A DNA stretch of 32,879 nt from a virus. The notes beneath the pieces are model-generated. The model had not been told where the DNA came from, did not search any database, and worked only from the letters and a program-made list of their open reading frames with translations. The stretch lies in IMG/VR virus record IMGVR_UViG_3300030117_006525, positions 1-32,879 of that record. One strand, 5' to 3'. Each line of letters opens with the position of its first letter. Position 1 is the first letter of the stretch. The translations under genes were made by a program, and so were the position numbers. Positions 30,537 through 32,879 of this stretch are shown here, in pieces.

Positions 30537-30649
30537 ATTTTTTTCAGATTGATTCGGAATCAAAGTTAACGGAAAGTTTTTGTATATATTTGGACTTTTA
30601 AAATTGTCGTAGGAGTCTTATCTTTAGTACTAGGAAAAAAACATAAATT

Positions 30650-31348
30650 ATGCAAGAATACAAAGTAAAAAATAGATATCACAAAGTTTATGAGATAGAT
30701 GAGGTTCCTGGCGAAATCAGGTATAAGGAAGATTGGCGTACAGGGCAGGTAGGAGATTGGGTATTGACAGATGATAATTGTGTAATTCAGATACTGAGAA
30801 AGAAGAAGATGAAGGGTCTTATTACTGTGGGGACATGTACTGGGACTTATAAGGTGGGTGACAAGTTCTTGATGGATACGGTTAAGAAAAGTAGTATTTA
30901 CACATTGGGTGGAGTAAGTTGGTATACAAAGATACAAGAGCGTGAGGAACCTACATCTAAGGAAAAGATGTTTGCATACAGACATGCGCTTGGTGAGTCT
31001 CCTTTGAATGCTTATATGAAAGTGTATAAGAGTTCGCTGGGTCACGCTAAGAGAATGTCTGCTTTATTAATGAAGCAAGAGAGGATACAAAAAATAGTGA
31101 ACGAAGAATTAAAAGATACATTTCAAGAATTAGAAATAGATTTAAAGTTTTTAATTGAACAAGCCAAGGATAGAGTTCTTGGTGCTAAGAATGATTCAGA
31201 TAGAATTAATGCTCTAAAGATGCTTTGGGATGCCTATGGTGTTGTTAAGCAAGAAAAGGTAACACAGGTAACAGGCATATTCCAAGGGCATACAACAGGT
31301 CAGCTAGAGAGCGCAAAAAGACCACAATTAGGAGAAAGTAATGACTAA
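30650..31348 (+). CDS. terS: Terminase small subunit
   Basis: 232 aa; an upstream in-frame TAA six bases before the ATG fixes the start. The first 90 residues form a beta-rich domain (VGDWVLTDDNCVIQIL, LITVGTCTGTYKVGDKFLMDT). Then a TerS helix-turn-helix core follows: KEKMFAYRHALGESPLNAYMKVYKSS (about 104-129, quoted in part), KRMSALLMKQERIQKIVNEE, and a C-terminal DSDRINALKMLWDAYGVV oligomerisation helix. TerS recognises the packaging site on viral DNA and regulates TerL. It is the first gene after the repeat-rich non-coding region and overlaps the next gene by 8 bp. Confidence 0.8.
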   Translation: MQEYKVKNRYHKVYEIDEVPGEIRYKEDWRTGQVGDWVLTDDNCVIQILRKKKMKGLITVGTCTGTYKVGDKFLMDTVKKSSIYTLGGVSWYTKIQEREEPTSKEKMFAYRHALGESPLNAYMKVYKSSLGHAKRMSALLMKQERIQKIVNEELKDTFQELEIDLKFLIEQAKDRVLGAKNDSDRINALKMLWDAYGVVKQEKVTQVTGIFQGHTTGQLESAKRPQLGESND

Positions 31349-32381
31349 AATAGCAATGATGAAAATGAAAGCTAGAGAAAAGGGTAAGCTTGAACGAAAA
31401 TATGCAAAGTATTTAGAAGAAGGTGCATTAGGAGATACTAAAAAAGCTCCAAAAGGCAAAATAGTAGGTAGTAAGAAAAGACATAAAGAAACTATGAAAG
31501 TTTTAAGTGGTAACAAAGATGCGCCTAATAAGAAAATAGGAAAAAAGAAATCATTAGTTGATGCTGATATTAAAAAAGTTGTTAAGCAAGTATCAGCTAA
31601 TAAAAAGCAATCTAAAAAAGTTGCTGAAGAAAAAAGAGTTAGAAATATTGCGGGTGGAAATCCAGTCAAAGGCTATAAAGACCCTATTAAGAGAGAAATG
31701 GGTGGTAAAGTTAAATATGAAAATGGTGGTCCAATATCAAATAAAGGTATGAAAACATTTATCCAAAGAGATGAATCAGGCAGACCAGGACCTGCTTATC
31801 AGCAACAACAACGACCTGATATTGGCAAGCAAGGTTATTCTGATGCAGAACAAGTAGAACGATGGAAAGCTGTAAAGGCATTTGATTCTGCGCCAGGTGG
31901 CGAGAGTGTCTTGAAAAAACAGCAAAATCAAGCATTTACAGATATAATGAAAGACCAGTTTAAAAAAGCAGGAAAAATAACTAGTAAAATGAAAAAAATG
32001 AAAACTAGAGATAAGTCCAAAATGATGCATGGTGGAGATATTCCTAAGCCTCCTAAATATAGCAAGGGTGGTGAAGTAGCTAAACATGATAAAGGTACAG
32101 TAGGAAAAAAGAAATCTTCTTTTATGGATAATGTTAGAGCTTTGGCAATGATTGAAGCTGACCAAAAGTATAAAACAGGCAAAGACATGAATAAAGCTTG
32201 GGGTAAAACTAAAGAAAAATTAGCAAGCATGATGAAAAGTGACAAAAAGTCTAAAGCAAAGGTAGCAAAATTTAAAGATGGTGGAGCAGTAAAAGTTCAT
32301 GAAGGAAATGTTCATAAATCAGCAGGAGAGCCAGTTACTACTTATCAAGCAAGTAATAGTAACTACAAAGAAGGGAAATAG
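31341..32381 (+). CDS. Basic Gly-Gly-motif protein between the terminase subunits
   Basis: 346 aa, extremely Lys-rich. Repeated patches MGGKVKYENGGP, MMHGGDIPKPPKYSKGGEV and KFKDGGAVKVHEG (about residues 113-125, 228-245 and 310-322) recall the KGGKLKGPSHKEGG motif of the internal protein at 4008, and the sequence lacks a catalytic core. The positive charge suggests DNA or capsid-interior binding, as for scaffold or internal proteins. It overlaps terS by 8 bp and terL by one base (TAGTG), so it is part of the packaging operon. I do not recognise a family. Confidence 0.5.
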   Translation: MTKIAMMKMKAREKGKLERKYAKYLEEGALGDTKKAPKGKIVGSKKRHKETMKVLSGNKDAPNKKIGKKKSLVDADIKKVVKQVSANKKQSKKVAEEKRVRNIAGGNPVKGYKDPIKREMGGKVKYENGGPISNKGMKTFIQRDESGRPGPAYQQQQRPDIGKQGYSDAEQVERWKAVKAFDSAPGGESVLKKQQNQAFTDIMKDQFKKAGKITSKMKKMKTRDKSKMMHGGDIPKPPKYSKGGEVAKHDKGTVGKKKSSFMDNVRALAMIEADQKYKTGKDMNKAWGKTKEKLASMMKSDKKSKAKVAKFKDGGAVKVHEGNVHKSAGEPVTTYQASNSNYKEGK

Positions 32382-32879
32382 TGGCTAATATAAATTCTAG
32401 AAATGTCTCTCAAGCAGAAGAAACTTTAGAATTAGCAAAAAGCGACATGATTGCATTCGGAAAGTTATTTCTTTCTGATGATTTTATGCGAAGTGAGACT
32501 CCTTGGTTTCATTATGAAATAGCAGATGTAATAATGGCAATGGATGGCGATATAGCTAAACATCGTAATTTAGCTATTATTATGCCTAGGGGACATGGTA
32601 AGACTGTACTTACTAAATGTGATATTATATGGTCGTTTTGCTTCGCAAAAGAACCTTTGTTTTATGGTTGGGTCTCAGCTACACAGAAATTAGCTACAGG
32701 AAATATGGATTATGTTAAAACTCATTTAGAGTTTAATGATACTATTAAATATTATTTTGGAAATTTAAAAGGAAGAAAGTGGACAGAAACAGATATAGAG
32801 CTAAACAATGGATGTAAACTTATTAGTAAATCAAATATATCAGGTATTCGTGGTGGGGCTAAACTTCATAAAAGGTACG
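32381..32879 (+). CDS. terL: Terminase large subunit (partial, N-terminal ATPase)
   Basis: 166 visible codons from a GTG overlapping the previous stop (TAGTG); the window ends inside the gene. The Walker A motif PRGHGKT lies at residues 69-75 after a FHYEIADVIM helix and LAIIM strand, the usual TerL order. YGWVSATQKLATGN (about 98-111) fits the following core. TerL hydrolyses ATP to pump DNA into the capsid and carries a C-terminal nuclease (not visible). Portal and capsid genes should follow it. Confidence 0.85.
   Translation, partial: MANINSRNVSQAEETLELAKSDMIAFGKLFLSDDFMRSETPWFHYEIADVIMAMDGDIAKHRNLAIIMPRGHGKTVLTKCDIIWSFCFAKEPLFYGWVSATQKLATGNMDYVKTHLEFNDTIKYYFGNLKGRKWTETDIELNNGCKLISKSNISGIRGGAKLHKRY

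Larger units (their letters stand above)
30451..30570 (+). repeat. Separated 13-bp direct repeat (aatcaaagttaac)
   Basis: Exact copies at 30451-30463 and 30558-30570, with a GTTAAC palindrome at their ends, separated by about 94 bp. Both lie in the non-coding region directly before the small terminase gene, a usual place for packaging or late-control sites. The surrounding region (30203-30649) has no gene I can support. Confidence 0.6.

Noticed and set aside
30566-31045. 159-codon minus frame opposite terS
   Set aside because: Antisense to the well-supported small terminase gene; composition looks like a shadow.

Overview
The window is part of an A+T-rich tailed dsDNA bacteriophage genome (Caudoviricetes). 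The evidence is a terminase pair at the right end, a virion-protein block at the left end, and a dense leftward block of tiny overlapping early genes with recombination and replication functions between them. The order nozzle-like protein, fibre-like protein, internal proteins, then a giant internal protein with an N-terminal peptidoglycan-hydrolase-like segment resembles the tail and ejectosome part of T7-like phages, so a short-tailed (podovirus) particle is my inference. No RNA polymerase, integrase, DNA polymerase, replicative helicase, portal or major capsid gene is visible. The last two should follow the truncated TerL beyond the right edge. The host cannot be read from the sequence; an aquatic bacterium with an A+T-rich genome is a guess. 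Layout: (1) 1-670, a cut-off gene and a run of tiny, mostly membrane proteins, rightward. (2) 670-16588, rightward late structural genes: nozzle or tail protein, fibre-like protein, a 737-aa internal-type protein, a GNAT acetyltransferase, two coiled-coil virion proteins (one with a textbook EF-hand loop), and a 2736-aa giant protein. (3) 16585-29508, leftward early/middle block of about 43 genes: NinB, HNH nuclease, PD-(D/E)XK-like nuclease, winged-helix protein, RusA, DnaC-like loader, DnaD/gpO-like replication protein, SSB-like protein, ERF annealase, AbrB-like protein, ParB-like protein, ArdC-like antirestriction protein, and many small unknown, zinc-binding or membrane proteins. Ten genes or corrected starts here are read directly from the DNA and are too short or mis-started for simple ORF calling. 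One lone rightward gene (22171-22359) sits inside this block. (4) 29509-30649, about 1.1 kb without protein genes. Its left two thirds look like a large multi-branched structured RNA on the minus strand containing a tRNA-like domain that lacks a D arm. Its right third has direct and inverted repeats just upstream of terS and is a candidate promoter/packaging region. (5) 30650-32879, rightward TerS, a basic Gly-Gly-motif protein, and the start of TerL. How it works together: leftward transcription would make recombination/replication proteins (ERF, SSB, NinB, RusA, HNH and other nucleases), host-helicase recruitment (DnaC-like plus replication protein) and counter-defence (ArdC). Rightward transcription would make packaging, virion and ejection proteins. 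The least ordinary parts are four non-coding, strongly self-complementary elements spaced through the leftward unit (about 18.4, 23.5, 27.5 and 29.5-30.2 kb), an HNH gene with no ordinary start codon that abuts a perfect A_AAA_AAA slippery heptamer in the preceding gene, and a short foreign-codon-usage patch inside the giant virion gene next to a duplicated module.
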